64,000 nucleotides of DNA from Paludibacter jiangxiensis (GTDB lineage: Bacteria > Bacteroidota > Bacteroidia > Bacteroidales > Paludibacteraceae). Positions within the stretch are counted from its first letter, which is position 1. Every line of letters begins with the position of its first letter. The translations under genes and the position numbers were made by a program. Positions 25,032-34,264 of this stretch are shown piece by piece. The stretch lies in assembly GCF_001618385.1 (NCBI RefSeq), contig NZ_BDCR01000004.1:558001-622000 (forward strand), given 5' to 3'. The notes below the pieces were generated by a model, which ran no database searches, was not told the DNA's origin, and was given only the letters and a program-made list of their open reading frames with translations.

Positions 25032-26876
25032 TTAGCGACTTCCGCTACTATCTTTTTCAGGCTTCTTTACAAGCTCTCTTGGCTTTTGTTTATCAAGTGG
25101 AATTTCTGTTGGATTCCAATCCTGCTCAATATCCCAATTAGCCCGCAACGTGATTTTTGACGGGAAATAATAGACCTGTTCCGGATCACGCTTCAGCTTG
25201 TAATTACCGGTATCCCAGTGCCCGTTATCATTTGCGTCGATATACATCCGCAAGTAATAATCGCCAGGGAGTAAATAACTGAATGTATTCTGGGTCGGTT
25301 TTGCTTTCAGGGTTTTGATCACTTCATCTTTACTATTCAGAAGTTCTAATACAGCATGCTCAACAAAAGGTATAAGGTTGACAATTAGAGAGGAATATTC
25401 CTCCAAAGCCCTCACTCTGAAGGCTTGCTTGTAAGTGTCGTTCACCAGACCTTTCCAGTTGGTAAACATCGCCGAATCCATCTCCAGTTTATAGTGTGTG
25501 TCAGGTTTCCATGGATACGTCATAGAATAAACAAGTCCGACATCGTCATTCCGTTTAAGATGAATGACCGCAGGCTTCCAAAGCGTATCCACCTTAACGT
25601 AGAAATGAAGCATGGATGAATCGATCTTCACCACCGGCGACTCGAATTTGAAATAAATGCGTTTATCAACATCTACATCCTGCCCCAAATCGGCGTTAAT
25701 TCTCCACGTTTCAATTTTCTTCTTAGTTTCTTTCCCCGCTTTGCTGTTCGTCGTTACAGAAGTCTTTTTAGGGTGATGAAATTTGAATAAAAGAGTATCT
25801 GTGGCAGCAATCAGGTTGCCCACGGAATCCGATTTGTGATAATACAATGCCATTTTAAGCGTATCCATCCTAGCCGCAATTGTATCTTTGATCCAATAAG
25901 ACAAAGTATCATTTTTTATACTACGTTGCAACAATGGAGGCTGCTTCCATTTAAAATTCAATGGTTTAAGAACCGGAAGCGTGTCATTTTTAGCACCAAA
26001 AAAGAGTGTTATCTTATCCTGGGTTAATCGTTCGCTCTTCACTAAGCGCTGACGCGAAAATTCTTCTTTGTAATAGCGCAAAACAAGCGTATCCGGCAAG
26101 AAGCGGACATAATTCACTTGCATTATGGTATCTATCTTAGCCGAGTCTGTTCGAATAGTATCGTTCCGCACATCCATTTTAAAAGATGTCTGAACGGGAT
26201 TGGAATACACCGCCACACCTTCGGCTGGCTGATCAAAGAAGAAATTACCATTCTGATCATTCAAAGCAAATACCCGGTACTTTCCGTTACGAACCCCCTT
26301 GATTGAGAAAGTTCCTTTTTCACTGGTTTTTGCAACTCGCAACAATGGAATATGTGTAAACGCAGAATCGTTTACATTTTGATGAATCCCGGCAATAATA
26401 TTCGCAACAGGATCAAGCGTGTGAGCATCCAGAACCGTACCAGCAATCTGCATCGTGTCAATAGACGCACCTGTTGAAAAACTAAATGCGAAATTTTTTA
26501 GGATATTCTTCTCATTATTGTCAGCCAACGATCCTCCGAAATCAATTGTGTACGTTGTATTTGCCTTGAGAGAATCGTTCAAAACAATCGACACTCTTTT
26601 GCCAATAGCTTTAATCGTTGCCGGTTCAATCTGCGCCGGAGAAACAACTACCTTTTCAGACGGATTAGTCAATTGAACTATTTCGTCAAAATAAAGATCA
26701 ATATGCTTCGCTGTCACATTTGTTTGTTGCACAGCAGGGACACTTCTCAGCAAAACCGGAGGCGTAATATCCTTGGGGCCACCGGTAGGTCCCATCCCCC
26801 TGTTGGCACAAGCTATCAGCAAAACACTGAAAACTAAAACTATAAAACATCGGAAAGTATGATATCTGAATTCCAT
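25032..26876 (-). CDS. Ig-like (SbsA-type) domain lipoprotein
   Basis: A 614-residue surface or periplasmic lipoprotein. The start MEFRYHTFRCFIVLV at 26876 is preferred; an ATG six codons upstream (26894) is possible. The lipobox is LLIACAN. The mature part begins GPTGGPKDITPPVLLRSVP, followed by a bacterial Ig-like domain (IDLYFDEIVQL, TYTIDFGGSLADNNEKN) and a carboxypeptidase-like regulatory domain (KGTFSIKGVRNGKYRVFAL). This architecture is conserved in Bacteroidota. It is divergent from ftsQ; function unknown. Confidence 0.8.
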   Translation of the reverse strand: MEFRYHTFRCFIVLVFSVLLIACANRGMGPTGGPKDITPPVLLRSVPAVQQTNVTAKHIDLYFDEIVQLTNPSEKVVVSPAQIEPATIKAIGKRVSIVLNDSLKANTTYTIDFGGSLADNNEKNILKNFAFSFSTGASIDTMQIAGTVLDAHTLDPVANIIAGIHQNVNDSAFTHIPLLRVAKTSEKGTFSIKGVRNGKYRVFALNDQNGNFFFDQPAEGVAVYSNPVQTSFKMDVRNDTIRTDSAKIDTIMQVNYVRFLPDTLVLRYYKEEFSRQRLVKSERLTQDKITLFFGAKNDTLPVLKPLNFKWKQPPLLQRSIKNDTLSYWIKDTIAARMDTLKMALYYHKSDSVGNLIAATDTLLFKFHHPKKTSVTTNSKAGKETKKKIETWRINADLGQDVDVDKRIYFKFESPVVKIDSSMLHFYVKVDTLWKPAVIHLKRNDDVGLVYSMTYPWKPDTHYKLEMDSAMFTNWKGLVNDTYKQAFRVRALEEYSSLIVNLIPFVEHAVLELLNSKDEVIKTLKAKPTQNTFSYLLPGDYYLRMYIDANDNGHWDTGNYKLKRDPEQVYYFPSKITLRANWDIEQDWNPTEIPLDKQKPRELVKKPEKDSSGSR

Positions 26877-27100
26877 CTGAAAGGAAATGCGCATTAAATG
26901 AATTAAGACACAAAAGTACGAATGTTTTTCGATTTACGATAGCAAAACTAAAATGGAGACAACGCTCAATTACAAAAGACTTTATCTCCAAACCCGGTTT
27001 TATTTAAAATGCACCAACAATAAAAATGAGATCCATGTTGTTTTTTCTTAATATTAACATCTCTCACAATAGACTTTTTTCTATCTTTGTCTTCTATATT

Positions 27101-27892
27101 ATGAAAATTCGCTGGAAAATAGTATTCATTTCAATCGGCTGTTTATTAGTCGTTTCCTACTTGATTTTTGCCGGAATCTCGTTTTCAGGCAGATTATCGA
27201 CAGAGGTTTGTCATGGCGTACAGGTTACTGTAGAAGACAGTTCTAAAATTGGTTTTATTACCTCTAAAGAAGTATTTCGATTGCTTGAGAGCCGCAACCT
27301 AAATCTGGTCGGCCAAACGATGAAGCATATCGATATCGGAAAAATTGAACGGGAAATCAGAAAAAACCCGTACATTGATAAGGTGGATTGCTACAAAACG
27401 CTTGACGGAAATGTAAAAATCAGTGTCTGGCAACGACAGCCTATCGTACATGTGATGACGACCGAAAATTACTATTTGGACAACGATTTTCACAAGATGC
27501 CTTTTGTACCCGGATATTCAACATATGTACCTATCGTATCGGGAACTGTGAGTCAAGCATATATCCACTACAAGCTATTTCCTTTCATCCGTTTTCTTCA
27601 GGGAAATGAGTTTTGGAACGCGCAGGTGGAACAAATTTATGTACAAAACGATTCTACAGTGGAATTAGTACCCAGAGTCGGCGACTACATTATCAACTTA
27701 GGATCTGTAGACAGATATGAACAAAAGCTTGGCAAGCTGATGGAGCTTTACAACAAAGCCTTTAACACAATCGGGTGGAACCGATATTCCTATATCGACC
27801 TGCAATACAGGGACAAAGTAATTTGTTCGAAAAAATCGGACGAACCGGTACCAGTGAAGCAGGAAGTGGAAGGTAGCGAACCAATACAATAA
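27101..27892 (+). CDS. ftsQ: Cell division protein FtsQ
   Basis: The start at 27101 (MKIRWKIVFISIGCLLVVSY) puts the single membrane anchor at the N-terminus, giving 263 residues; an earlier ATG at 27026 precedes the -7 box (TATCTTTG, 27082-27089) and is rejected. The POTRA-like region has IGFITSKEVFRLLESRNLNL and IEREIRKNPYIDKVDCYKT, followed by the FtsQ beta domain. FtsQ scaffolds the divisome in the periplasm. It is followed by ftsA 26 bp later. The usual murC neighbour is absent. Confidence 0.9.
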   Translation: MKIRWKIVFISIGCLLVVSYLIFAGISFSGRLSTEVCHGVQVTVEDSSKIGFITSKEVFRLLESRNLNLVGQTMKHIDIGKIEREIRKNPYIDKVDCYKTLDGNVKISVWQRQPIVHVMTTENYYLDNDFHKMPFVPGYSTYVPIVSGTVSQAYIHYKLFPFIRFLQGNEFWNAQVEQIYVQNDSTVELVPRVGDYIINLGSVDRYEQKLGKLMELYNKAFNTIGWNRYSYIDLQYRDKVICSKKSDEPVPVKQEVEGSEPIQ

Positions 27893-27918
27893 GAATTAAG
27901 GTAAGGAAGAAAAAGAAT

Positions 27919-29241
27919 ATGGATACAAACAATATATATGTTGCTCTTAATATCGGAAGTTCCGAAATTACAGCAATGGCCGTTCAGAAAAACGAAGAGG
28001 GTCAGCTACGAATCCTGGGTGTCGAAACCGGCAATTCGGAAGGTGTCCGCTATGGGGAAATTATCAACCCCAGTAGTGCCAGCGCTGTTGTAAACCGCCT
28101 GCTAAAGCTTCTGGAAAACCGAATCGGACGTGATATCGGGCAGATATATGTAGGATTAAACGGACGTTCTCTTAAAACGCTGAAAGCATCCAACGGACGT
28201 CAGTTGAACAGCGGGGCTGAAGTTACAGACGTGCTACTTCACGAAATGATTAGTGAAGTGAAAGACGCAAAAACAGAACAAGGCGCCATTTATGAAGTCT
28301 ACATGCAGGAAACCAAAGTTGATGATGAAATTGAACCATCACCAATTGGTTGTCTGTGCGAAAAGATAGTGGCAAACTACCGTGTTATATTAGGCAAACC
28401 CGAACTCAAAACCAATATTGAGCGCTGTATTGAACGAACAGGATACGGACTGGTCAACACTCCTATTCAAATTGTAACCACAGCCGACGCTCTTTTATCC
28501 AACATTGAAAAAGAGCAGGGCTGTGTATTAGTTGATTTCGGTGCTCATTGCACCTCGCTTGCTATTTTCCACCACGGTTACCTGCGTTATTTATCGGTAA
28601 TTCCATTAGGCGGCAAGAATATCACTAAAGATATTACCAGTCTCGAACTACCGGAAACTATTGCCGAGCAAATAAAAATTCAGTTTGCCAATGCAATACG
28701 ATCTACTGTAAATCCATCGCAACGCATCACTATAAAATCGGAAATACCAGGAATGGAGCCGAAACGGATTCCGCTTCAAACTCTGGCAATGGTTACCGAA
28801 GCACGTGCTGGCGAGATTCTGGATCTGATTTTTGTTCATATTCAAAAATCAGGATTAGCCGGACATTTGGGCGCAGGCATTATTATCACCGGGAATGCAT
28901 CCAAATTGCAAAATCTGGATGCTCTTATACAACAAAAGACTCAGCTACCGGTTCGTATCGGAACGCACAATCTACATCTGGAAGATGGTACCAACGAACG
29001 TTTTTATGACATTCGTTATTCTCCTCTGATCGGAATCTTATTGTCTGCTGACATGGATTGTGCCTATCAGGAAGAAGAGAAAGCTGTTGAGACTGGCAAG
29101 CCGGAAAAACCGCAAAAGCCAGCCAAACCGCCAAAAATCAAGCGCAACAACGTTTTCAACAAAATCGGAGGCAAAGTTGCCAATAGCTTAATAAATCTAT
29201 TCAGTGAAGAAGAGGAATCTTCGAACGAAAACAAAAATTAA
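27919..29241 (+). CDS. ftsA: Cell division protein FtsA
   Basis: An actin-like ATPase that tethers FtsZ to the membrane. The 440-residue protein begins YVALNIGSSEITAMAVQKN (phosphate loop 1), has the 1C (SHS2) insertion after residue 85, and LVDFGAHCTSLAIFHHGYL (phosphate 2), GAGIIITGNASKL (adenosine motif). The C-terminus has a Pro/Lys linker and an amphipathic helix FNKIGGKVANSLINLF for membrane binding. Confidence 0.95.
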   Translation: MDTNNIYVALNIGSSEITAMAVQKNEEGQLRILGVETGNSEGVRYGEIINPSSASAVVNRLLKLLENRIGRDIGQIYVGLNGRSLKTLKASNGRQLNSGAEVTDVLLHEMISEVKDAKTEQGAIYEVYMQETKVDDEIEPSPIGCLCEKIVANYRVILGKPELKTNIERCIERTGYGLVNTPIQIVTTADALLSNIEKEQGCVLVDFGAHCTSLAIFHHGYLRYLSVIPLGGKNITKDITSLELPETIAEQIKIQFANAIRSTVNPSQRITIKSEIPGMEPKRIPLQTLAMVTEARAGEILDLIFVHIQKSGLAGHLGAGIIITGNASKLQNLDALIQQKTQLPVRIGTHNLHLEDGTNERFYDIRYSPLIGILLSADMDCAYQEEEKAVETGKPEKPQKPAKPPKIKRNNVFNKIGGKVANSLINLFSEEEESSNENKN

Positions 29242-29276
29242 TTCTAACGAATTGAAAATCATAACTCAACAATACT

Positions 29277-30593
29277 ATGGGACAGGACAACGACTTAATT
29301 GATTTCATCCTTCCGATGGAAACCACTTCTATCATTAAAGTAATCGGCGTAGGAGGTGGCGGAGGCAACGCGGTAAACCACATGTTTCACCGCGGCATCA
29401 CCGACGTAACTTTCATTGTATGCAACACCGACAACCAGGCCCTGCAAAAGTCGCCCGTACCCATTAAGATTCAGCTTGGTGCGGAAATTACCGAAGGATT
29501 AGGTGCCGGTGGGCGTCCTGAACGCGCTAAAGATGCTGCTATGGAATCGTTAGCCGACATTGAAAAAGTGCTTAGTTCCAACACCAAAATGGTTTTTATC
29601 ACTGCCGGGATGGGTGGCGGAACAGGAACCGGAGCTGCGCCAGTTGTTGCAAAGGTTGCTAAAGACATGGGCATCCTGACGGTAGGGATCGTCACTATCC
29701 CGTTTGCTTTCGAAGGAAAGAAGAAAATCGCTCAGGCGTTGGACGGTGTGGACGAAATGGCAAAATACGTTGATGCACTGCTTGTAATCAACAATGAAAA
29801 GCTCCGTTTGATCTATCCCGATCTTGAACTTTCGAATGCATTTGCTCAGGCCGATGATGTATTGACCAATGCTGCAAAAGGAATTGCCGAAATCATTACT
29901 GTTCCCGGATATATCAACGTTGACTTTGCCGACGTTTACACCATCATGAAAGAAGGCGGCGTTGCCATCATGAACACCGGTTTTGCAGAAGGTGAAAACC
30001 GTGTAAGCCGTGCAATCGAGGATGCACTTCACTCTCCACTGCTCAACAACAGCGATATACGCGGTGCAAAGAAAATATTGCTGAATGTCTACTGTTCCAA
30101 CTCGAACCAAATCAAGATGGAAGAAGTGGCCGAAATCAACCGCTTCATGGAATCTACCGGTTCGGATATGGAAGTTATCTGGGGTGCAAGTTTCGAAGAC
30201 GGACTGGAAGACAAGGTGAAAATTACAATTATAGCTACAGGGTTCGGCATCGATCAGATTCCCGATATGATTGGAGACAAGAATATCGAAGAACTTCATT
30301 TTGCAAAGAAATCGAAAGAACCTGAACTGGAAATAGTTCGTCCTGTTATAGCAACTGCACCCGTTGTGGAAGCGCCAAAACCGTCACCCACACCAGCACC
30401 TGTTGCAGCTCCGACCCCTACTCCTCAGGCTGAACAACAACCGCAGCCTTCTCACAAACAAATGGACAGATTCTACGGCAATACAGTAAAAAAAGACATG
30501 TCACAGTTAAGTTTCATGCTGGAAGATATTGAAAATGACGACACCTTGTCTGAAATTGAAAATACGCCTGCATATCTGCGCAAACAAAAATAA
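29277..30593 (+). CDS. ftsZ: Cell division protein FtsZ
   Basis: The tubulin-like GTPase that forms the Z-ring. The 438 residues include IGVGGGGGNAVNHM near residue 25, the tubulin signature GGGTGTG (113-119) and the T7 loop NVDFADVYTIM. A Pro/Ala/Gln-rich linker at about 350-395 leads to a conserved Bacteroidota C-terminal tail (LSFMLEDIENDDTLSEIENT and PAYLRKQK) that binds partners such as FtsA. Confidence 0.98.
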   Translation: MGQDNDLIDFILPMETTSIIKVIGVGGGGGNAVNHMFHRGITDVTFIVCNTDNQALQKSPVPIKIQLGAEITEGLGAGGRPERAKDAAMESLADIEKVLSSNTKMVFITAGMGGGTGTGAAPVVAKVAKDMGILTVGIVTIPFAFEGKKKIAQALDGVDEMAKYVDALLVINNEKLRLIYPDLELSNAFAQADDVLTNAAKGIAEIITVPGYINVDFADVYTIMKEGGVAIMNTGFAEGENRVSRAIEDALHSPLLNNSDIRGAKKILLNVYCSNSNQIKMEEVAEINRFMESTGSDMEVIWGASFEDGLEDKVKITIIATGFGIDQIPDMIGDKNIEELHFAKKSKEPELEIVRPVIATAPVVEAPKPSPTPAPVAAPTPTPQAEQQPQPSHKQMDRFYGNTVKKDMSQLSFMLEDIENDDTLSEIENTPAYLRKQK

Positions 30594-30637
30594 TTTTAAT
30601 CCGTTATACAAGGATAATAACCTGAAAAATAAACATT

Positions 30638-31093
30638 ATGGGACTTTTTGAAAAAGTAAGTGATGACATTAAGGCTGCAATGCTTGCCAAAGAAAAAGTA
30701 AAACTGGAAGCTCTCCGTGGAATAAAAAAAGAATTCCTCGAAGCTAAAACAGCCAAAGGATCGGATGGAGAACTTACTGACGAACAGGCAGTGAAAATTC
30801 TGCAAAAGATGGTAAAACAGCGTAAGGATTCCGCTTCTATTTACACAGAGCAAGGTCGTCCTGAATTAGCTGAAACCGAACTGGCAGAAGCCACCGTTAT
30901 CGAAGCTTATCTTCCACAACAAATGAGTGACGAAGAATTGACCGCTGCCATTCAGGCAATTGTAGCTCAGGTCGGTGCTACCGGACCTAAAGAAATGGGC
31001 AAAGTAATGGGCGTTGCAAGCAAACAACTGGCAGGCAAAGCTGAAGGCAGATTGATCTCTGAAAAAGTCAAGAGCATTCTCAATTCATTATAA
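30638..31093 (+). CDS. GatB/YqeY domain protein
   Basis: A 151-residue YqeY-type protein, homologous to the C-terminal tail domain of GatB amidotransferase: MGLFEKVSDDIKAAMLAKEK, ALRGIKKEF and the tail GPKEMGKVMGVASKQLAGKAEGRLIS, which is the tRNA-recognition-like domain. Stand-alone YqeY function is not settled. It follows ftsZ by 44 bp and likely shares its transcript, which ends at the terminator 31107-31146. Confidence 0.9.
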   Translation: MGLFEKVSDDIKAAMLAKEKVKLEALRGIKKEFLEAKTAKGSDGELTDEQAVKILQKMVKQRKDSASIYTEQGRPELAETELAEATVIEAYLPQQMSDEELTAAIQAIVAQVGATGPKEMGKVMGVASKQLAGKAEGRLISEKVKSILNSL

Positions 31094-31106
31094 TATAAAC
31101 ATCTGA

Positions 31107-31146
31107 AATAAAACAGAATATCTAACATTGGCTATTCTGTTTTATT
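31107..31146 (+). terminator. Terminator of the ftsQAZ-yqeY transcript
   Basis: A perfect 14-bp stem (31107-31120 with 31133-31146) followed by a T-rich run (ATTTTTTTAT). Confidence 0.8.
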
Positions 31147-31167
31147 TTTTTATAAATATTTTCCACT

Positions 31168-31205
31168 GGAAATTATTTATTTTGGAAATTATCATATTAT
31201 CTTTG
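31168..31205 (+). promoter_or_regulatory. Promoter and direct-repeat operator of the MarR redox operon
   Basis: A -7 box TATCTTTG lies at 31198-31205, 19 bp before the MarR ATG. Two copies of GGAAATTAT (31168-31176 and 31184-31192), spaced 16 bp start to start, cover the expected -33 region, a natural place for MarR autorepression. The pairing with MarR is inference. Confidence 0.5.
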
Positions 31206-31223
31206 CATCAAAATAGAAGCAAA

Positions 31224-31586
31224 ATGAACGACACGCAAAGATCAAACTGTATATGCACCCTGCGCAATATTTACAAAGCCATAGGAGAATGTGAACAGCA
31301 GCTGATACAAGAGTTCGGATTAAATCTGAACGAAGCGATGACTCTTTGTACACTGAACAAGCAATCATTATGTGCTTCCGAGATTGCGGAAGCCGCTGGG
31401 ATGCAATGTTCACAAACATCCAAAGTCATTAAGTCTCTTGAAGACAAAGGACTGCTTGAGCGTCAACTTGGTAAATCAGACAAAAGAAATATGTTCTTCG
31501 TACTGACCGAAACAGGCGACAAAGTCCAAAAACAAATAACCGGATATCAACTTTGTGTACCGGAAATACTCAAACTACTCATTTAA
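31224..31586 (+). CDS. MarR family transcriptional regulator
   Basis: The start at 31224 (MNDTQRSNCICTLRNIYKA) gives 120 residues; the longer reading from 31128 crosses the promoter and terminator. The winged helix has LCASEIAEAAGMQCSQTSKVIKSLEDKGLL (two helices) and the wing GKSDKRNMFFVLTETG. Several Cys (CIC near the start, C residues in helices) could allow redox sensing. It leads an operon with DUF6132, thioredoxin and ferredoxin genes. Confidence 0.85.
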   Translation: MNDTQRSNCICTLRNIYKAIGECEQQLIQEFGLNLNEAMTLCTLNKQSLCASEIAEAAGMQCSQTSKVIKSLEDKGLLERQLGKSDKRNMFFVLTETGDKVQKQITGYQLCVPEILKLLI

Positions 31587-31620
31587 AGCCAAACCATTGA
31601 CATTCTAAACAATATACACA

Positions 31621-31860
31621 ATGAGACAAAAAATTCTTCAATTCATAAAAAAGAACATCCTGATAGTTGCAGGCATTGCTGTAGGGGCAATAGGAGGATT
31701 TCTTTACTGGAAGTTCGTCGGATGCTCGTCCGGACACTGCCCCATCACCAGCTCGCCGGTCAATAGCACGCTTTACGGAGCACTTATGGGAGGTCTGCTA
31801 TTCAGCATGGGCAAGCCAGACAAAAAGAAAGGCAAGGAGAAAACTGAGACAACAGAATAA
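31621..31860 (+). CDS. DUF6132 small membrane protein
   Basis: A 79-residue protein with two membrane segments (ILIVAGIAVGAIGGFLYWKF and LYGALMGGLLFSM) around a Cys-containing loop GCSSGHCPITSSP, which is the DUF6132 signature. The C-terminus is highly charged. The family is often next to thioredoxins and rhodanese-like proteins in Bacteroidota; function unknown. Confidence 0.8.
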   Translation: MRQKILQFIKKNILIVAGIAVGAIGGFLYWKFVGCSSGHCPITSSPVNSTLYGALMGGLLFSMGKPDKKKGKEKTETTE

Positions 31861-31878
31861 TTTCAAACACGAATTCAT

Positions 31879-32361
31879 ATGACCCGTACATTATTATTCA
31901 GCATCATATTGGCATTCACGACACTATCGTGCAGTGCAAAAAAAGAAACAAAAACAGTAAACAACAAACAAACAGAAAATAAAATGGGAACAATAGAACT
32001 AACAAAAGCAGATTTTCTTACCAAAGTAATGGACTTCGAGAAAAATCCTAAAGATTGGGTTTTTCTGGGTAACAAACCGTGTATCATAGACTTTTATGCC
32101 AACTGGTGCGGCCCCTGCAAAATGCTTGCACCCATAATGGAAGAGCTTTCGCATGAATACGCCGGCAAAGTCGATTTTTATAAAATCAACACCGAAGAAC
32201 AACAGGAGCTTGCAGCCCTGTTCGGAATACAAAGCATTCCCAGCATTCTTTTTTGCCCGATGGGAGAAAAACCGCAAATGGCAATGGGTGCGCTCCCCAA
32301 AGAGACCTTAAATCAGGCAATTAATGAAGTCTTATTAAAGAAAGCAGAAGCAGTAAAATAG
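31879..32361 (+). CDS. Thioredoxin-fold lipoprotein
   Basis: A 160-residue protein with a lipobox (TTLSCSA; Cys18) and a thioredoxin domain with the active site WCGPCK (Cys77, Cys80) and the cis-Pro in SIPSILF. It should be a periplasmic, membrane-tethered thiol-disulfide oxidoreductase. Its place between DUF6132 and a ferredoxin suggests an electron path across or at the membrane. Confidence 0.9.
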   Translation: MTRTLLFSIILAFTTLSCSAKKETKTVNNKQTENKMGTIELTKADFLTKVMDFEKNPKDWVFLGNKPCIIDFYANWCGPCKMLAPIMEELSHEYAGKVDFYKINTEEQQELAALFGIQSIPSILFCPMGEKPQMAMGALPKETLNQAINEVLLKKAEAVK

Positions 32362-32366
32362 AAAAT

Positions 32367-32555
32367 ATGGCGTTGGTAATCGACAGCAATCTATGTCCTC
32401 AAAACCATAGATGCCCTTTAATAAATATATGTCCTACAGGAGCCATCACTCAAACCGAATTCGGTTTACCGGTGATTGATCGTTCCAAATGCATTCAATG
32501 TGGTAAATGTGTCAGAAAATGCGGCATGGCGGCCATTTATACCGTTGCCGATTAG
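32367..32555 (+). CDS. Small 4Fe-4S ferredoxin-type protein
   Basis: A 62-residue protein with two Cys clusters. The N-terminal part reads CPQNHRCPLINICPTGAI, and the C-terminal part KCIQCGKCVRKCGMAA, a 4Fe-4S motif in which Gly replaces the usual Pro after the last Cys. One or two clusters are possible. It lies 5 bp after the thioredoxin gene and is the last gene of the operon (terminator 32622-32649). Confidence 0.85.
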   Translation: MALVIDSNLCPQNHRCPLINICPTGAITQTEFGLPVIDRSKCIQCGKCVRKCGMAAIYTVAD

Positions 32556-32621
32556 GATGAACCCTGCTATAACGGATTCAGCCGGCAGACGAGAAAAACC
32601 ACACATATTGCAAAAAATTTT

Positions 32622-32649
32622 CCCTACTTTTGTACGTTAAAAAGTAGGG
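32622..32649 (+). terminator. Terminator of the MarR redox operon
   Basis: CCCTACTTTT (32622-32631) pairs with AAAAGTAGGG (32640-32649), followed by ATTTTTTT. A -7-like TACTTTTG lies inside the stem and is probably chance. Confidence 0.85.
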
Positions 32650-32687
32650 ATTTTTTTATTTAAACGACACAGATACTGATTCAATAA

Positions 32688-33188
32688 ATGGAACCAAGCA
32701 AAACAAAATATGCCATGCAATATGGCTTATACTTAGGAGTTTATATTTGTTTACGATTCTTTTTAGGATTAACTCACCTCGCCCTGTTCTCGGTTATATC
32801 GTTCATCATGCTGTTTGGGATACCCGTATTAATTTATTATGTTATCAAAAATTACAGGGACAAACATCTGAACGGAGCCATTAGCCTCGGCGCTGCCTGG
32901 GGGCTCGGCTGCGGACTTTATTTCTTTTCCGGAATGATAGTAGAGCTGGTTCAGTTTGTGTATTTCCGCTTTATTAATCAGGATATTCTCGCTCAAGCCG
33001 CGGAAGCTGCGAAAGTGATGTACGAAAAATTCAACGTATCAGCCGAAAACCTTAATATGCTTGACAAAATTATGCAACCTCACTTTTATGTGATAAGCGA
33101 CTTTTTTGTGTCATTCATTTTGGGTGGTTGCATCATTTCACTCATCATCGCAGGTTTTGTTCAACGCAAAGCAAACCCATTTCAATAA
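32688..33188 (+). CDS. DUF4199 membrane protein
   Basis: A 166-residue protein with four predicted membrane helices and the DUF4199 arrangement (GLYLGVYICLRFFLG at the N-terminus, a helix with ISLGAAWGLGCGLYFFSG, and a C-terminal FILGGCIISLIIAGFVQRK). In Bacteroidota it regularly precedes a GT2 glycosyltransferase, as here (36 bp). Function unknown, presumably in lipid-linked sugar metabolism. Confidence 0.8.
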   Translation: MEPSKTKYAMQYGLYLGVYICLRFFLGLTHLALFSVISFIMLFGIPVLIYYVIKNYRDKHLNGAISLGAAWGLGCGLYFFSGMIVELVQFVYFRFINQDILAQAAEAAKVMYEKFNVSAENLNMLDKIMQPHFYVISDFFVSFILGGCIISLIIAGFVQRKANPFQ

Positions 33189-33224
33189 CTCATAAAAAAT
33201 CACACACCATTTCGATTTTAAAAT

Positions 33225-34178
33225 ATGGATATTTCAATAATAGTACCGCTTTACAACGAAGAAGAATCGCTTCCGGAGCTGTTTGACTGGATTGCAAAAG
33301 TTATGACAAAACATAACTATAGTTACGAAATAATCTTTATCAACGACGGCAGCACCGATCATTCGTGGAAAGTAATCGAACAACTACAAAAGAAGGCACC
33401 CGATGTTGTCAAAGGCATCAAATTTCGTCGCAATTATGGCAAATCGCCGGCTCTTTTCTGCGGATTTGACATGGCTCAGGGTGATGTTGTAATCACTATG
33501 GATGCTGACTTGCAAGACAGTCCTGAAGAAATCCCCGAACTTTACGATATGATTGTCAATCAGAAATATGACCTCGTATCAGGATGGAAGAAGAAGCGTC
33601 ATGACGGTACTCTGACTAAAAATATTCCTTCGAAAGTTTACAATGCTACGGCACGCAAGGTAACCGGGCTGAAACTGCACGATATGAACTGCGGTCTCAA
33701 AGCTTATCGCAACGAAGTTGTAAAAAACATTGAGGTCTATGGCGAAATGCACCGCTATATTCCTTATCTGGCGAAAGTTGCCGGATTCAAAAAAATCGGA
33801 GAAAAAGTAGTTTCACATCAGGCTCGCAAATTCGGCACTTCAAAATTCGGATTGAACCGTTTTGTGAATGGATACCTCGATCTCTTTTCTCTCTGGTTTC
33901 TGGCAAAATTCGGCAAACGTCCGATGCACTTTTTCGGCTTTTGGGGCAGCGTAATGTTTCTGCTCGGATTTATTGCAGTATTGGTTGTCGGAGGAATGAA
34001 GTGGTACGCTCTTTCAACCGGAACCCGTTCGCCGCTTGTTACTTCAACGCCTTATTTTTATCTGGCACTCACCACCATGATTTTAGGTACTCAGATGTTT
34101 CTTGCCGGATTTTTAGGCGAACTCGTATCCAGAAACTCAGCCGAGCGCAACAATTATAATATCGAAAAGACGATTTAA
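33225..34178 (+). CDS. GT2 glycosyltransferase, polyprenyl-phosphate sugar synthase type
   Basis: The 317-residue enzyme has the GT-A fold (ISIIVPLYNEEESLPELF, INDGSTDHSW, DADLQDSPEEIPEL with its DxD) and two C-terminal membrane helices (MFLLGFIAVLVVGG and TTMILGTQMFLAGFLGE). This is the GtrB/DPM1-like design, which moves a sugar from a nucleotide donor to polyprenyl phosphate on the cytoplasmic side. Confidence 0.88.
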   Translation: MDISIIVPLYNEEESLPELFDWIAKVMTKHNYSYEIIFINDGSTDHSWKVIEQLQKKAPDVVKGIKFRRNYGKSPALFCGFDMAQGDVVITMDADLQDSPEEIPELYDMIVNQKYDLVSGWKKKRHDGTLTKNIPSKVYNATARKVTGLKLHDMNCGLKAYRNEVVKNIEVYGEMHRYIPYLAKVAGFKKIGEKVVSHQARKFGTSKFGLNRFVNGYLDLFSLWFLAKFGKRPMHFFGFWGSVMFLLGFIAVLVVGGMKWYALSTGTRSPLVTSTPYFYLALTTMILGTQMFLAGFLGELVSRNSAERNNYNIEKTI

Positions 34179-34236
34179 GAATTTGGAGGCGAAAAGCCCG
34201 CATCTTGAGGCTCAGTCTGGCCTTTGGAAAATTGTA

Positions 34237-34264
34237 AATCGTAAATGATTAAATCGTAAATCAG
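34237..34264 (+). repeat. Heptamer-periodic intergenic repeat (TAAATCG type)
   Basis: TAAATCG and TAAATGA units repeat with a 7-8 base step directly before the start of the next gene. It is one of several such short tracts in this window. Confidence 0.5.

Noticed and set aside
29550-30299. 249-codon minus-strand ORF
   Set aside because: Antisense to ftsZ; composition is that of a shadow frame.
32625-32632. TACTTTTG as a promoter for the DUF4199 gene
   Set aside because: It lies inside the stem of an intrinsic terminator and has no -33 box at the right spacing.
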